The notes beneath the pieces are model-generated. The model ran no database searches. It was not told the DNA's origin and saw only the letters and a list, made by a program, of their open reading frames with translations. Both the position numbers and the translations under genes were made by a program. A stretch of DNA of 64,000 bases from Pseudomonas sp. Q2-TVG4-2 (GTDB taxonomy: Bacteria > Pseudomonadota > Gammaproteobacteria > Pseudomonadales > Pseudomonadaceae), in the NCBI RefSeq assembly GCF_013620795.1, contig NZ_LGLW01000008.1, forward strand, positions 1 through 64,000, written 5' to 3'. Shown piece by piece: positions 18,938 through 28,131 of this stretch; the stretch's first letter is position 1; every line of letters begins with the position of its first letter.

Positions 18938-19156
18938 TTATTCCAGACTAAACCTTATACCGCTCGGATCGAGCCGAATTCGCTGGTGCGTCAATGAACC
19001 AGCCAGGAACACCATATTTTTTATACCGTAGCTCGTTCGGATCATGAACTCGAACGTACCACGCTTATCATCTGCGTCTAGAACCGCGGTCGGCCGGTAA
19101 GGAACCGGCACCATCGCCAGAGAACCCTTGAACTGAGCAGTTAGACGTCTGGTTAG
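18938..19156 (-). pseudogene. Probable 3' fragment of an unknown gene
   Basis: On the minus strand a 72-codon stretch is open from a stop at 19157 to TAA at 18938. It reads as well-formed protein (for example FKGSLAMVPVPYRPTAVLD and RGTFEFMIRTSYGIKNMVFL) ending RLDPSGIRFSLE. It has no plausible start codon at its beginning, and I do not recognise the family. It looks like the tail of a gene whose 5' part was lost or frame-shifted. The rest of the 18623-19260 spacer shows nothing else I can support. Confidence 0.35.
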
Positions 19157-19260
19157 CTATCTCATCGAGCGCCCCCTGCGCTGCCAGCTAACTGGTGGCT
19201 TCTAATAAGGTCGATTGACCGGCCGCGTATGAAACACATCTGGCCTGATTTGCCCCGTCC

Positions 19261-20532
19261 TTAATATCGTGGGGCCATGAGCGTTCGCGCTATCGATAGC
19301 AGCGAGTCATCCCGGAAGCGATCACCGATAAATTGGACGCCTACAGGAAGCCCCCGCTCGTTATGACTCAACGGCAGATTGAGACAGGGCACTCCAAGCA
19401 GCGTCCAGGCTCTGCAAAAAAGGGGATCACCCGTGGATTCCAGACCTTCGGGTGCCGCTCCCGGCGCACTGGCCGCAAGAATAACGTCCACCTCCTTCAC
19501 AAACACTTCAGATAATAACCACCGCAGCCGTTCAGTCTCTCGCTTGGCAGTGACATAACGGTGATACGGAAGCCCCATTCCCTGCTCGAGAAGTTCGACC
19601 AGTTTAGCTCCCATCTCGTAAGCATGCTGCCGGTACTCGCCTGCCAGGGATTGAGCCGCTTCGTAAGCCAATACCGCTTGCTGATGCTCAATCAGCGCAT
19701 CGAACGCAGCATCAAGCCGCAAGGGAGCAACACTCGCGCCTCGCCGCTCCATCAAGGCCTGTGCCTGACTTACCGCCTGCTGGACCTCGGCCGTTAATTT
19801 TGCGTCGGTCGGCAAACTGCATATTCCAACTCTTACCCCCAACAGATCATGCCTCGATTCAATACGCGCCGACCGAGTAAGCGCAGAGAACGTGGTGCAA
19901 ATATCGTCCACGTTGTTTGCGAACCAGCCCAAGGTATCCATAGAGGGGGCAAACGGCTTGATCCCTGCAAAGCTGACAGTGCCAAACGTGGGCTTGTAAC
20001 CGAATACGCCGCAGTAACTTGCAGGACGGATGATGCTACCCACCGTTTGCGTGCCAAAAGCCAAAGGCACCATACCGGCCGCTACTGCCGCCGCTGACCC
20101 GCTTGACGACCCGCCCGGGGTGCGAGACAGATCATGCGGATTGCGCGTCTTGCTGGGCTGGAAATAGGCCAGTTCAGTGGTTACCGTTTTGCCTAGTATC
20201 ACTGCTCCCTGACGCTTCAACAGGGTCACCAGCGGAGCGTCGACCAAGGAGCCAGCGCTTGAAAGATAACCTCCGGTTCCCCAGGAGGTGGGCATGTCCC
20301 GTGTCTCGATAAGGTCCTTGAGGCCAACGGGGACTCCCTTGAGCGATGCATGGTCAGCCATCGCCAAGTCGAGCTTGGGCGTCTCGTCCGAAAGGTACTC
20401 CCATGCCTGGATATGCGCTTCACGGATCGCGATTTGTGTACGGCAGGCCTGCCACCAATCGGCCAGTTGACTTTGGCCTAAGGCGAGCCGGCGCTGGTAC
20501 TCTTCAATGGTCATGCCTTGATGCGATTCCAT
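19261..20532 (-). CDS. Amidase-signature enzyme (first of pair)
   Basis: A 423-residue amidase of the Ser-cisSer-Lys family. The catalytic Lys lies in VPVGLKDLIETRD (residue ~71), the glycine/serine-rich loop is GGSSSGSAAAVAAG (residue ~142), and the nucleophile Ser is in GTQTVGSIIRPAS. It hydrolyses amide bonds of small molecules in the cytoplasm. The ATG at 20532 follows GGGAGGT; a GTG three bases earlier is less well spaced. It is the last gene of the minus-strand cluster with a second amidase, an M20 hydrolase, a TRAP transporter and an asparaginase. Fidelity to GatA is low and no gatB or gatC is present, so it is metabolic rather than a tRNA amidotransferase subunit. Confidence 0.88.
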   Translation of the reverse strand: MESHQGMTIEEYQRRLALGQSQLADWWQACRTQIAIREAHIQAWEYLSDETPKLDLAMADHASLKGVPVGLKDLIETRDMPTSWGTGGYLSSAGSLVDAPLVTLLKRQGAVILGKTVTTELAYFQPSKTRNPHDLSRTPGGSSSGSAAAVAAGMVPLAFGTQTVGSIIRPASYCGVFGYKPTFGTVSFAGIKPFAPSMDTLGWFANNVDDICTTFSALTRSARIESRHDLLGVRVGICSLPTDAKLTAEVQQAVSQAQALMERRGASVAPLRLDAAFDALIEHQQAVLAYEAAQSLAGEYRQHAYEMGAKLVELLEQGMGLPYHRYVTAKRETERLRWLLSEVFVKEVDVILAASAPGAAPEGLESTGDPLFCRAWTLLGVPCLNLPLSHNERGLPVGVQFIGDRFRDDSLLSIARTLMAPRY

Positions 20533-20582
20533 CACGCCACCTCCCAGGCTGTTCAGACCGATTCGGGCACCTTTGCATTGGC

Positions 20583-21986
20583 TTACTTAACGCAAGGAGG
20601 TAGGCCGAGTACCGTCAATGCGTTGCCTAGTTTGGCTTCTATCGCCTGACCGATTGCTAACAGGCGAGCGTCCTGCCAGGGCGCAGCTAGAACCTGTAGC
20701 CCCACCGGCATCCCGGCAGCGTCCTTGCCGACCGGCAAGGTCAATCCGCACAAGCCCATGAAATTGCCTATCACCGTGTTGCGCAACGCGAGCATGTTTG
20801 CCTTCGGGTAGGCGCCTTGAGGCGCCAAACTACCCAAAGCTGGCGGGGTAATGGCTACGGTGGGCGTCAATAGCGCATCGATAGTGGCAAGCCGTTCGAC
20901 TGCGCTTGCCGAGAGCGCGTCGATCATGGTGCGGCGCCTTATATATTCCCAGGCTGGGATATCGTCGGCTGCCTTGATGCGGGCCGCGACATTAGGATCT
21001 AGTGCATCAAGCATGTCCGGTAGCTCGGCATGGAGGAAGGCTGCAAGCTCTGATGCTGCCACACCTCCCTGCCGGAATAGCAGATAGGCATCCTCGGTGC
21101 GAGGCAGATCGACCGTAACGATGCGGGCACCGCCCGCTTCGAGCTGATGGATCGCAGCCTGCACGGCTTCGGCAACACCGGGGCTGCAGTCTTCCCAGAA
21201 AAAAGCATCCGGCACGCCAAACGTCAAATCGGCCAGGTCGGGCGCACCAGGCACCAGCCCCCCCTTGCCGTATAGCTCGCCGTCGAGTGCGCAGAAGGCG
21301 AAGGCCAAGTCGTCGACACTGCGAGCCAGTAAACCGGGGCTATCCAGCGTTGAGGAAAGCGGCACGATCTGCTGCGTCGACCAACGTCCTCGGGTTGTTT
21401 TCAGGCCGGCCACGCCAGTCATTGCTGCTGGAACACGAACTGAACCGGCTGTGTCGGTACCCAACGCCAGCGCTGCGGTGCCGCTGATCAATGAGACACC
21501 GGCACCGGCACTCGACCCGCCTGGTACTCGATGGTTGACCACGTCCCAGGGATTACGCGGGGCGCCCCAATGAGCGTTGGTGCCCAAGCCTCCGAAGGCA
21601 AACTCTACCGTGTGGGTCTTACCCATCACGCTGGGCAGCTGGCGCAGCAAGGCCGCTACCACGGGGCCGGCTTGCTCCCAGCGCGGAGGTAGGCGCCGTG
21701 CCGAACCTGCGTAGGTGGGCATGCCGGGGACTGCGAAAATATCTTTGATAGAAACAGCCATGCCCATCAGAAGCCCCGTATCGCCTCCAGCGGACAAGAC
21801 CGCGTCGGTTGCTCGGGCAGCCCTGAGCGCAGCATCGCCGCTCCAGGTCAGATATGCGTGATCATGCTCGCCGCGAGCACTGAACTGCTCAATTGCCGAC
21901 TCGGCGAGCTCGGTGGCGCTAAGCGTGGCCTGACGCAACCTGGCATGTTGTTCACGCAACGGGAGAAGGATTGGGGACTCGTTCAT
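20583..21986 (-). CDS. Amidase-signature enzyme (second of pair)
   Basis: A 467-residue amidase-signature protein. It has Lys in AVSIKDIFAVPG (residue ~80), the loop GGSSAGAGVSLISG, the nucleophile region GTDTAGSVRVPAA, and the usual conserved GRWSTQQIVPLSSTLDS stretch. The ATG at 21986 has GAGAGG eight bases upstream; an in-frame ATG five codons earlier overlaps that site and is unlikely to be used. It is only about 30% similar by eye to the neighbouring amidase, so the pair is not a recent duplication and the two probably act on different intermediates. It is cytoplasmic and clustered with ureide/amide hydrolases. Confidence 0.88.
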   Translation of the reverse strand: MNESPILLPLREQHARLRQATLSATELAESAIEQFSARGEHDHAYLTWSGDAALRAARATDAVLSAGGDTGLLMGMAVSIKDIFAVPGMPTYAGSARRLPPRWEQAGPVVAALLRQLPSVMGKTHTVEFAFGGLGTNAHWGAPRNPWDVVNHRVPGGSSAGAGVSLISGTAALALGTDTAGSVRVPAAMTGVAGLKTTRGRWSTQQIVPLSSTLDSPGLLARSVDDLAFAFCALDGELYGKGGLVPGAPDLADLTFGVPDAFFWEDCSPGVAEAVQAAIHQLEAGGARIVTVDLPRTEDAYLLFRQGGVAASELAAFLHAELPDMLDALDPNVAARIKAADDIPAWEYIRRRTMIDALSASAVERLATIDALLTPTVAITPPALGSLAPQGAYPKANMLALRNTVIGNFMGLCGLTLPVGKDAAGMPVGLQVLAAPWQDARLLAIGQAIEAKLGNALTVLGLPPCVK

Positions 21987-22039
21987 GGATGGACCTCTCA
22001 TGGAGTGTCGTCATGGCGATTGGAGCAAAAGCTCCCGCG

Positions 22040-23293
22040 TTAACAGTTCAGAAGCGTTTCGGTCGTGTCCGCCAAGACGCGCGTTGCAATCGTGGCATCG
22101 TCGCGCTCGATATGCTCATCAGGGTGATGACTGATACCGGCCCGGCATGGCGTAAACAGCATCGCCGTCGGGCAAACGTGGACCAGATGAATCGCATCGT
22201 GAAAGGCACCGGATACGAGTTCCGGTACGTCAGGGCAGTATCTACCGGCACTCTCACGCAAAGCGTCAAGTAAGCAGTCGGGGAACATCACCGGCGCCAC
22301 TCGCGACGAGACCTTGAGGCTAACGCTACAGCTACTCCACTGCTGTTCAGCCAGTTCATGAAAGCGAGCATCAAGGGTGCTCAATACAGCCTGACTGGGA
22401 TGACGAAGATCGATAGTGAACGTTGCCCGTTGGGCAATGGTATTGACCGAATCTGGCCAGAGGGCGAATGTCCCAATCGTGAAGCGCAAGTCATCATCCT
22501 GTTCGAGCGTGGCGGCCTTTAGCGCTGTGATGAGTTCATGCGCCCCGTCGAAGGCGTCGCGCCGTGCGTTTCGAGGCGTGGTCCCTGCATGGTTGGCCTG
22601 CCCCTCGACGGTAACCTGATACCAGTTCACGCCTTGAATGCCATTGACCACGCCCACCGGCTTACCCAGCGCCTCCAGAATTGGCCCCTGCTCGATGTGC
22701 AGCTCAAGAAAAGCGTGGGGCACAAAGGGCCGTGGTCGATAGGCGAGACCATGGGCGCCCAGCAGCGCCAGACATTGCGTCAAAGCGTCGCCGAAGCGGA
22801 TTCCCTGGCCGTCGATTGCATTAACTATCTCGTCATACTGGCGTTGGCCGGCAAACCATGAAGAACCTGAAGCGCCTGGCGCGAAGCGGGCGCCCTCCTC
22901 GTTGGTCCAAGCAACCACTTCTACCGGACGGTGCGGAGTAATATTTTGGTCATGCAGTGTGCGTAGCACGGCCAGGCCAGCCAGCACGCCTAGCGCACCA
23001 TCATGTGCCCCGGCGCGACGCTGGCTGTCGAGATGGCTACCGATAAGCAACGGTGCTAGAGCGGAATCTCGCCCCTCCAGGCGCAGAAAAACATTGCCCA
23101 GCATGTCGTAATAGGCAGAGCAACCCAATGCCCCGCCCTGCTCCGCCAACCACAACCGCGCCTGGTTATCCTGTTCGTCCAGAGCTAGTCGACAAATACC
23201 CTTTGGCTCGAGCCCGCCAATGCGAGCCATTGTCCGCACATCGTCCCAGAGGCGCTGCCCATCGAGGTGTTCACCGAGGAGCCATCGGCTCAT
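22040..23293 (-). CDS. M20-family amidohydrolase (carbamoylase/allantoate amidohydrolase type)
   Basis: A 417-residue binuclear-metal amidase of the N-carbamoyl-amino-acid hydrolase, beta-ureidopropionase and allantoate amidohydrolase group. Metal ligands are visible in GSHLDSQ (residue ~85), AHDGALGV and WTNEEGARF (residue ~130), in LELHIEQGPILE near 198 and in a C-terminal histidine near residue 390 (GISHHPDEH). The dimer-interface loop NHAGTTP is intact. Two positions differ from the family norm: SQRRAGAHDG where TQPTGGRYDG is usual, and SGAFHDA where SGAGHDA is usual, so the substrate may be atypical. It sits between the amidases and the TRAP transporter, pointing to degradation of an imported carbamoyl or ureido compound. 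Confidence 0.87.
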   Translation of the reverse strand: MSRWLLGEHLDGQRLWDDVRTMARIGGLEPKGICRLALDEQDNQARLWLAEQGGALGCSAYYDMLGNVFLRLEGRDSALAPLLIGSHLDSQRRAGAHDGALGVLAGLAVLRTLHDQNITPHRPVEVVAWTNEEGARFAPGASGSSWFAGQRQYDEIVNAIDGQGIRFGDALTQCLALLGAHGLAYRPRPFVPHAFLELHIEQGPILEALGKPVGVVNGIQGVNWYQVTVEGQANHAGTTPRNARRDAFDGAHELITALKAATLEQDDDLRFTIGTFALWPDSVNTIAQRATFTIDLRHPSQAVLSTLDARFHELAEQQWSSCSVSLKVSSRVAPVMFPDCLLDALRESAGRYCPDVPELVSGAFHDAIHLVHVCPTAMLFTPCRAGISHHPDEHIERDDATIATRVLADTTETLLNC

Positions 23294-23306
23294 ACATGCA
23301 ATCCTT

Positions 23307-24581
23307 CTAGTAGATTAGCGACGGAAGATATGTACTGAACCAAGGCACGTAAGTAATGATTATCAGTGCAAGCAGCATCAGTCCGATCAACGGCAGACAG
23401 GCCTTGAACACCTCCTGCAGGGTCATTTTGGAAATCGCCATCGCGACGAACAGGTTGAGCCCCACCGGCGGCGTGATCATACCCACGGAAAAGTTGATGA
23501 GAGTAATGACACCAAAGTGTGTTGCATCAACCCCGACCTGGGCCGCGATCGGCTGCAGGAGGGGCGAAAGGACAATGATTGCCGAGGCACTATCGAGAAA
23601 GAAGCCTGCGACGATCATTACCACGTTGAACAGAGCCATGATCTGGACAGGATCCTCGCTCAGCGATAGGACCTCCCTAGCCAATTGGGTTGGAGCGCCG
23701 GTGATTGCCAGTAGCCAGGAAAAAGCCGAAGCGCCCGCAGTAATCAACAGCAATGACGCGGACATTAGCCCGGAGCTGTTCAACGTCCCAGCCAGAGTTT
23801 TGAGATTGATTCGGCGATACACCACCATGCCGACGAAAAGTCCGTAGCAGCAGGCGACAGCTGCTGATTCAGTCGGCGTGAACACGCCGCTATAAATTCC
23901 ACCCAGAAGGATGAACGGCAGCCCCAGCCCCCAGGCTGCTGATTTGAACGCAGTAGCAATCTCACGGAACGAGGGGAAAGGCGTTCGCGCATAGCCCTTG
24001 GTGGTCGCGTAGAGGATGCAGTAGGCAATGAGCAGCGATGCAATCAGGATTGCCGGAAGGAGGCCTGCAGCGAACAATCTGCCCACGGAGGTGCCGGTCA
24101 CTGATCCATAGATAATCAAGGCGATGCTCGGTGGCACTATGGGGCCGAGTGTACCGGCCGTGGCGATCAGCCCGATCGCGAAACGTTTATCGTAGCCGGC
24201 TGCAACCAAGGCTGGAAACATGATGCTGCCAATCGCTACCACGGTTGCCGGGCTGGAACCGGAAATGGAACCAAAGAACAGGCAAGAGAGAACCGTGGCC
24301 GCCCCTAGCCCACCCGGCACCCAACCGACAAGCGCTTTGGCCAGTTCGATCAGCCGCTCGGACAGCCCGCCAATTCGCATCAGTTCGGCAGCCAGGATGA
24401 AGAATGGAATAGCCATCAACGAAAAGTTATTCATTCCTGAAAACATTCGCATCGGGACGATGACCGGGTCGGTATGCCCGAAGAACTGGATAGCCAAGAT
24501 GACTGAAAAGGCCAGCGCTGCGAAAATCGGTAAGCCGAGCAGCAGCACAGCGAAAAAGATAGGCAGCAACGCCGTTATCAT
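23307..24581 (-). CDS. dctM: TRAP transporter large permease (DctM)
   Basis: A 424-residue inner-membrane protein with about twelve hydrophobic segments. It has the DctM features NNFSLMAIPFFILAAELM near residue 50, FFGSISGSSPATVVAIGSIM near 105 and ITPPVGLNLFVAMAISKM near 375. It forms the sodium-driven transport channel of a tripartite ATP-independent periplasmic system with the small permease and binding protein encoded directly upstream. The three genes run DctP, DctQ, DctM in transcription order, followed at once by the M20 hydrolase, so uptake and hydrolysis share one transcript. The substrate is not known. Confidence 0.92.
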   Translation of the reverse strand: MITALLPIFFAVLLLGLPIFAALAFSVILAIQFFGHTDPVIVPMRMFSGMNNFSLMAIPFFILAAELMRIGGLSERLIELAKALVGWVPGGLGAATVLSCLFFGSISGSSPATVVAIGSIMFPALVAAGYDKRFAIGLIATAGTLGPIVPPSIALIIYGSVTGTSVGRLFAAGLLPAILIASLLIAYCILYATTKGYARTPFPSFREIATAFKSAAWGLGLPFILLGGIYSGVFTPTESAAVACCYGLFVGMVVYRRINLKTLAGTLNSSGLMSASLLLITAGASAFSWLLAITGAPTQLAREVLSLSEDPVQIMALFNVVMIVAGFFLDSASAIIVLSPLLQPIAAQVGVDATHFGVITLINFSVGMITPPVGLNLFVAMAISKMTLQEVFKACLPLIGLMLLALIIITYVPWFSTYLPSLIY

Positions 24582-24618
24582 GAGTCTCCCTCTTTATGAG
24601 ACGCCTTGCAGGTGCTGC

Positions 24619-25140
24619 TCAGACCAGCTTGTCTTTCTCCGAAGCAAGTTCTTCGGCCAAGCTAATCGGTGGCCTAACCCAGGCTTCCCGAATTACCCAG
24701 CAATAACGAATGACCAGAAGAACCCCGGAAAGGCCGATGGGTAGATACACCCATGCCATGGGAATGCGTAGAGCCGGCGAGAGCATGTTTCGCTTCAGAG
24801 TGCTGCCGAACAACCGAAATCCGAAATACGCCAGCGCTATAGCAAAAGCAATCCCCAGAACCGCTGCCATGATATACAGCCAGCGGTTGAAGGCTGGGGG
24901 CACAAAGGCATTGAGCACGTCGACGGAGATGTGCACGCCGTGACGAACGCCCATGCTGGCGCCTACGAAACTCATGCAGACAATGGAATAGATGACGACT
25001 TCTTCCGCCCATGACAACGAGTTATTGAAGCCATATCGGTAAACCACTTGGAACGTCGTGACGCTGGTAGCAATCGCCATGAATGCAACCATCGCCACGT
25101 TCTCTAGACGGTCAATAAACCTGTTGAGCGCGTCAAACAT
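24619..25140 (-). CDS. dctQ: TRAP transporter small permease (DctQ)
   Basis: A 173-residue protein with four hydrophobic segments (about residues 12-32, 45-65, 85-107 and 128-148) and the DctQ-typical YGFNNSLSWAEEVVIYSIV. It bridges the binding protein and large permease in the inner membrane. The ATG at 25140 begins four bases after the dctP stop. A start ten codons earlier would overlap dctP and carries no ribosome site. Its polar C-terminus (EELASEKDKLV) ends 37 bases before dctM. Confidence 0.88.
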   Translation of the reverse strand: MFDALNRFIDRLENVAMVAFMAIATSVTTFQVVYRYGFNNSLSWAEEVVIYSIVCMSFVGASMGVRHGVHISVDVLNAFVPPAFNRWLYIMAAVLGIAFAIALAYFGFRLFGSTLKRNMLSPALRIPMAWVYLPIGLSGVLLVIRYCWVIREAWVRPPISLAEELASEKDKLV

Positions 25141-25144
25141 GAAA

Positions 25145-26146
25145 TCAGCGCTCAATGCCAGCGGTGTCATAGACCTTGTTCAACAGGTCGGTCGTTACGA
25201 TGTCTTCGTACTCTTTATGTACCGGCATGCTCGCCTCGACGAAGGCCGCCCGAGCCTCGTCGGTGATCTCGTTGATTTCGATCTCGCTGCTGATCTGCTC
25301 AAGAATCTTGGTTTCATCCTGCCTGGTCAGCTCGCGAGACGTATCACGGCCATTGTTGAACGCATTGATCATGACCGCCTTCAGATCTTCCGGCAGGGAG
25401 TCCCAAGCGCTTTTATTGATAACTGCCGCGTAAGCGTGGTAGGCGTGATTAGTCAATGACAGGTATTTTTGCACTTCATGGAAGCGCATCGTATAGATGT
25501 TGGCCAGTGGGTTTTCCTGCCCCTCGACCACGCCCTGCTGCAGACCGTTGTACACCTCGGTAAAAGCCATTGCCGTGGCATTGGCATCAAAATTTTCATA
25601 CGTCGAGATGATGATTGGCGCCTGCATGGTCCGCATACGGATATCGTTTAGGTCCGCAGGTGTTTTAATCGGCCTCACGTTGTTGGTCATGTGCCGGAAC
25701 CCGGCGCCCCAAAAGTTAACCCCGTACATGCTGTCATCTTCGAGCGTATCGAGAATTTCACGGCCCACCTCGCCATCCAGAACCTTAACCATGGTGTCGT
25801 AATCCGATAGTAAGAACGGCAGGTCGAGAATCTGCATACGCGGCTCGAAGTTTCCCAAGGTGGCGGTGGGCGGAATGCCAATATCGACCAATCCCATCTG
25901 GATCTGCTCGATGATTTCGACATCCCCACCAACCTGGGCAGCCGGCAGCACTTCGATGCTGACGCGGCCGTCCGACCTCTCTTCGACCTCTTCCTTGAAG
26001 CGTAACGCGGCTTGGGCATTGGGCGTGTCTTCGATCAGAACATGCGCGAAAGTGAAGTTGTATTCTGCCGCTTGCGCCTGAGTGATGCCGAACGAAGCGG
26101 CGGTTATGGCAATCGCTAGAGAGAACTGGGTGATCTTATTGGACAT
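25145..26146 (-). CDS. dctP: TRAP transporter substrate-binding protein (DctP)
   Basis: A 333-residue periplasmic protein. It has a clear signal peptide (ITQFSLAIAITAASFGITQAQA, cleaved near residue 27) and a DctP/SiaP fold. The conserved carboxylate-binding arginine lies in LNDIRMRTMQAP (residue ~170), and GLQQGVVEGQENP is the signature near residue 206. The arginine suggests an anionic ligand with a carboxyl group, which suits a carbamoyl or amide amino-acid derivative. It is the first transporter gene after asparaginase. Family members are inducible by their substrates, and the divergent FadR-type regulator is the likely controller. Confidence 0.92.
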   Translation of the reverse strand: MSNKITQFSLAIAITAASFGITQAQAAEYNFTFAHVLIEDTPNAQAALRFKEEVEERSDGRVSIEVLPAAQVGGDVEIIEQIQMGLVDIGIPPTATLGNFEPRMQILDLPFLLSDYDTMVKVLDGEVGREILDTLEDDSMYGVNFWGAGFRHMTNNVRPIKTPADLNDIRMRTMQAPIIISTYENFDANATAMAFTEVYNGLQQGVVEGQENPLANIYTMRFHEVQKYLSLTNHAYHAYAAVINKSAWDSLPEDLKAVMINAFNNGRDTSRELTRQDETKILEQISSEIEINEITDEARAAFVEASMPVHKEYEDIVTTDLLNKVYDTAGIER

Positions 26147-26183
26147 GTCAGCACCTATCGTATGTTGTGGTTCCGCGAGTCGG

Positions 26184-27206
26184 TTAGCCGCAGGGTTGCC
26201 CTGCGGCTTGTATGCGCGTCATCTGTTCCAGTCGCATGGCAACACCTCCGCCAGCCGCTCCGGTAGAAAGCAGGACAGCTAGGGTCAGTCTTGCCTTGCG
26301 CGCACTCAGATCCGTCATTGCGATCGCTCCTCGCTGTTCGAGGCTCGCAAGGCTGCCGGGAAACTCATAGCTTCGGTGCACAGGCCCCGCATAACAGGAA
26401 CTGACTATCAGGACAGCAATTCCCTGCTGTATGGCACGCCCGACTGGTTCCACCCAACAGGGCGGTACATGGCCCCGCCCTAGCCCATCAATCACTAGGC
26501 CGCGAGCCCCGGCAGCGACCGAAGCGTCGATCAAAGTGCTGGGGGCTTCAAGATACGCTGGCACAATGTCGACTCGCGGCAACGCCTCGCCAAGCGCCAA
26601 CGGAGCCGCTCTGCGAACTGCTTGGACCAGGTGTATCCGGGTCCCGTCGATATAGCCCAGTTTGCCGTAGCCCGGCGAATCGAAACCTTGAAGCTGATAG
26701 GTATTGACTTTACGAACGTGGCGGGCAGCAAAGATCGATTCATTGAATACAACCGATGCGCCAACGCCGTGCATGAGGGGGTGCGCCGCCACATTGATCG
26801 CGTCTGCAATATTGCGGTACGCATCGGTTCCACGTTCATGGGGCGCACGCTGAGAACCTGTAACAACCAGTGCACAGGTCTTGAGTGATAATGTGATATC
26901 CAAGAAATGCGCCGTCTCTTCGAGCGTGTCTGTTCCGTGGGTGATAACGATGCCGTGCACGGCTGGATCACGCGCCAAAGCTTCACAAAGACGATGGATT
27001 TCAATCAGATCGGCAAGGGTGATGGCATTGCTGGGCTTTTGCAGAACGGAACAAACCTGGACATCGGTCGTCATCTCTGTCGTGAGAGCCAGACGCTCCA
27101 GCAATGACTCCCCGGTCATGGCGCCCGAAGCGTTCAAGCCGCTCTGGCCCGGCAAGCTTGCTATGGTGCCCCCGGTCGTTAGAACAACGACTTTCCGTTT
27201 CGTCAT
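26184..27206 (-). CDS. Asparaginase-family amidohydrolase
   Basis: A 340-residue L-asparaginase/glutaminase-family enzyme. Both active-site threonines are visible: TTGGTIAS at residue ~11 (first Thr) and THGTDTLEETAHFLD near residue 92 (second Thr-Asp pair). There is no signal peptide, so it is a cytoplasmic type. The ATG at 27206 follows GGGG; an in-frame ATG four codons earlier lacks a ribosome site. It leads the minus-strand cluster upstream of dctPQM. It releases ammonia from asparagine, glutamine or a related amide, and together with the amidases and carbamoylase it suggests stepwise deamidation of one imported compound. Confidence 0.88.
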   Translation of the reverse strand: MTKRKVVVLTTGGTIASLPGQSGLNASGAMTGESLLERLALTTEMTTDVQVCSVLQKPSNAITLADLIEIHRLCEALARDPAVHGIVITHGTDTLEETAHFLDITLSLKTCALVVTGSQRAPHERGTDAYRNIADAINVAAHPLMHGVGASVVFNESIFAARHVRKVNTYQLQGFDSPGYGKLGYIDGTRIHLVQAVRRAAPLALGEALPRVDIVPAYLEAPSTLIDASVAAGARGLVIDGLGRGHVPPCWVEPVGRAIQQGIAVLIVSSCYAGPVHRSYEFPGSLASLEQRGAIAMTDLSARKARLTLAVLLSTGAAGGGVAMRLEQMTRIQAAGQPCG

Positions 27207-27402
27207 CTCGAACCCCATGGTTATGCCAGCGTTGGCAGGGTCGCCTCTCGGTTAAGCGATACAGCAGACATCAGATGTGTGGTGTCATATGCCAGACTAG
27301 ACAACCGAGGGTGAAACGCAAGGCGGGATTGCGCAAGAGACGGTTCATGGCAGGCGCACGCGTGACACCGACATCTACAACCAGTACAGGCAGAGACGAC
27401 AA
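27207..27402. promoter_or_regulatory. Divergent control region, asparaginase cluster / GntR gene
   Basis: A 196-base divergent intergenic region that must hold both promoters. A TGGTGTCATATGCCA stretch near 27281 has a partly symmetric TGGT/CCA form like FCD-type GntR operators, but the symmetry is imperfect and I do not call it a site. Confidence 0.4.
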
Positions 27403-28131
27403 ATGAGCTTGACGCCAAAACCACATTGCGCCCTGCGGGGCTCGGGCAGTCTTGGAGGATCTCTCGAGCGCAGTTCCATTACATTGCAGATTCTGGAGCG
27501 AATCAAAGCTGCCTTGCTCCGGGGGGAGTTGAATCCAGGCGATTACCTTCCTTCGGAGACGGAGCTGACACAGAGCTTTGGCATTGGCAAATCGAGCGTG
27601 CGCGAAGCCATCAAGATGCTTCAGGCAATTGGTGTGGTGGAAGTACAGCGAGGCCGGGGCACTGTCATTCGCAGTGAACCGGGTGAACCACTAGTCGATC
27701 CTATGGCTTTTGGGATGATCCTCGCTCGAGGAGTCACCCGAGACGTTCTGGAATTTCGACGCATATTCGAGCCGGCATACACAATTCAGGCCATGACCAA
27801 TGCCACCGCCGAGGATTACATCCGCATAGAGGAGACCATCCAAGACATGGAAACAGCCATCGCTCTCGGCCAGCAGACCTCTCATCATGACATTGCCTTC
27901 CATCGCGCCATTCTGCATACCACCCAGAATCCGATGACGATTCGTGTGGGCGAAACGCTGCTGCAGCTCATACAGGCCGCACTCGAAACATCCATGCAGA
28001 CGTTGCCGGACGTCGCTCTCAAAGACCATAGAAATATCTATGCAGCCTTCGTGGCGCGCGATGCCAGCGCGGTTCAGGCGGCTATCGAAGAAAGCTCAGA
28101 GAGTTGGGAGACGGAGCTGACCTATCGGTGA
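27403..28131 (+). CDS. FadR/GntR-family transcriptional regulator (FCD domain)
   Basis: A 242-residue regulator. An N-terminal winged helix (LNPGDYLPSETELTQSFGIGKSSVREAIK, residues ~46-74) and the wing RGRGTVI identify GntR. The C-terminal all-helical FCD domain follows from about residue 95, with metal/ligand histidines expected in HHDIAFHRAIL (residue ~165) and a later KDHRNIYAA histidine. FCD regulators typically sense carboxylate metabolites. Divergent placement from the asparaginase-TRAP-amidase cluster makes it the likely repressor of that cluster. The first about 25 residues are low-complexity and precede the DNA-binding domain, so the true start could be slightly later. Confidence 0.88.
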   Translation: MSLTPKPHCALRGSGSLGGSLERSSITLQILERIKAALLRGELNPGDYLPSETELTQSFGIGKSSVREAIKMLQAIGVVEVQRGRGTVIRSEPGEPLVDPMAFGMILARGVTRDVLEFRRIFEPAYTIQAMTNATAEDYIRIEETIQDMETAIALGQQTSHHDIAFHRAILHTTQNPMTIRVGETLLQLIQAALETSMQTLPDVALKDHRNIYAAFVARDASAVQAAIEESSESWETELTYR

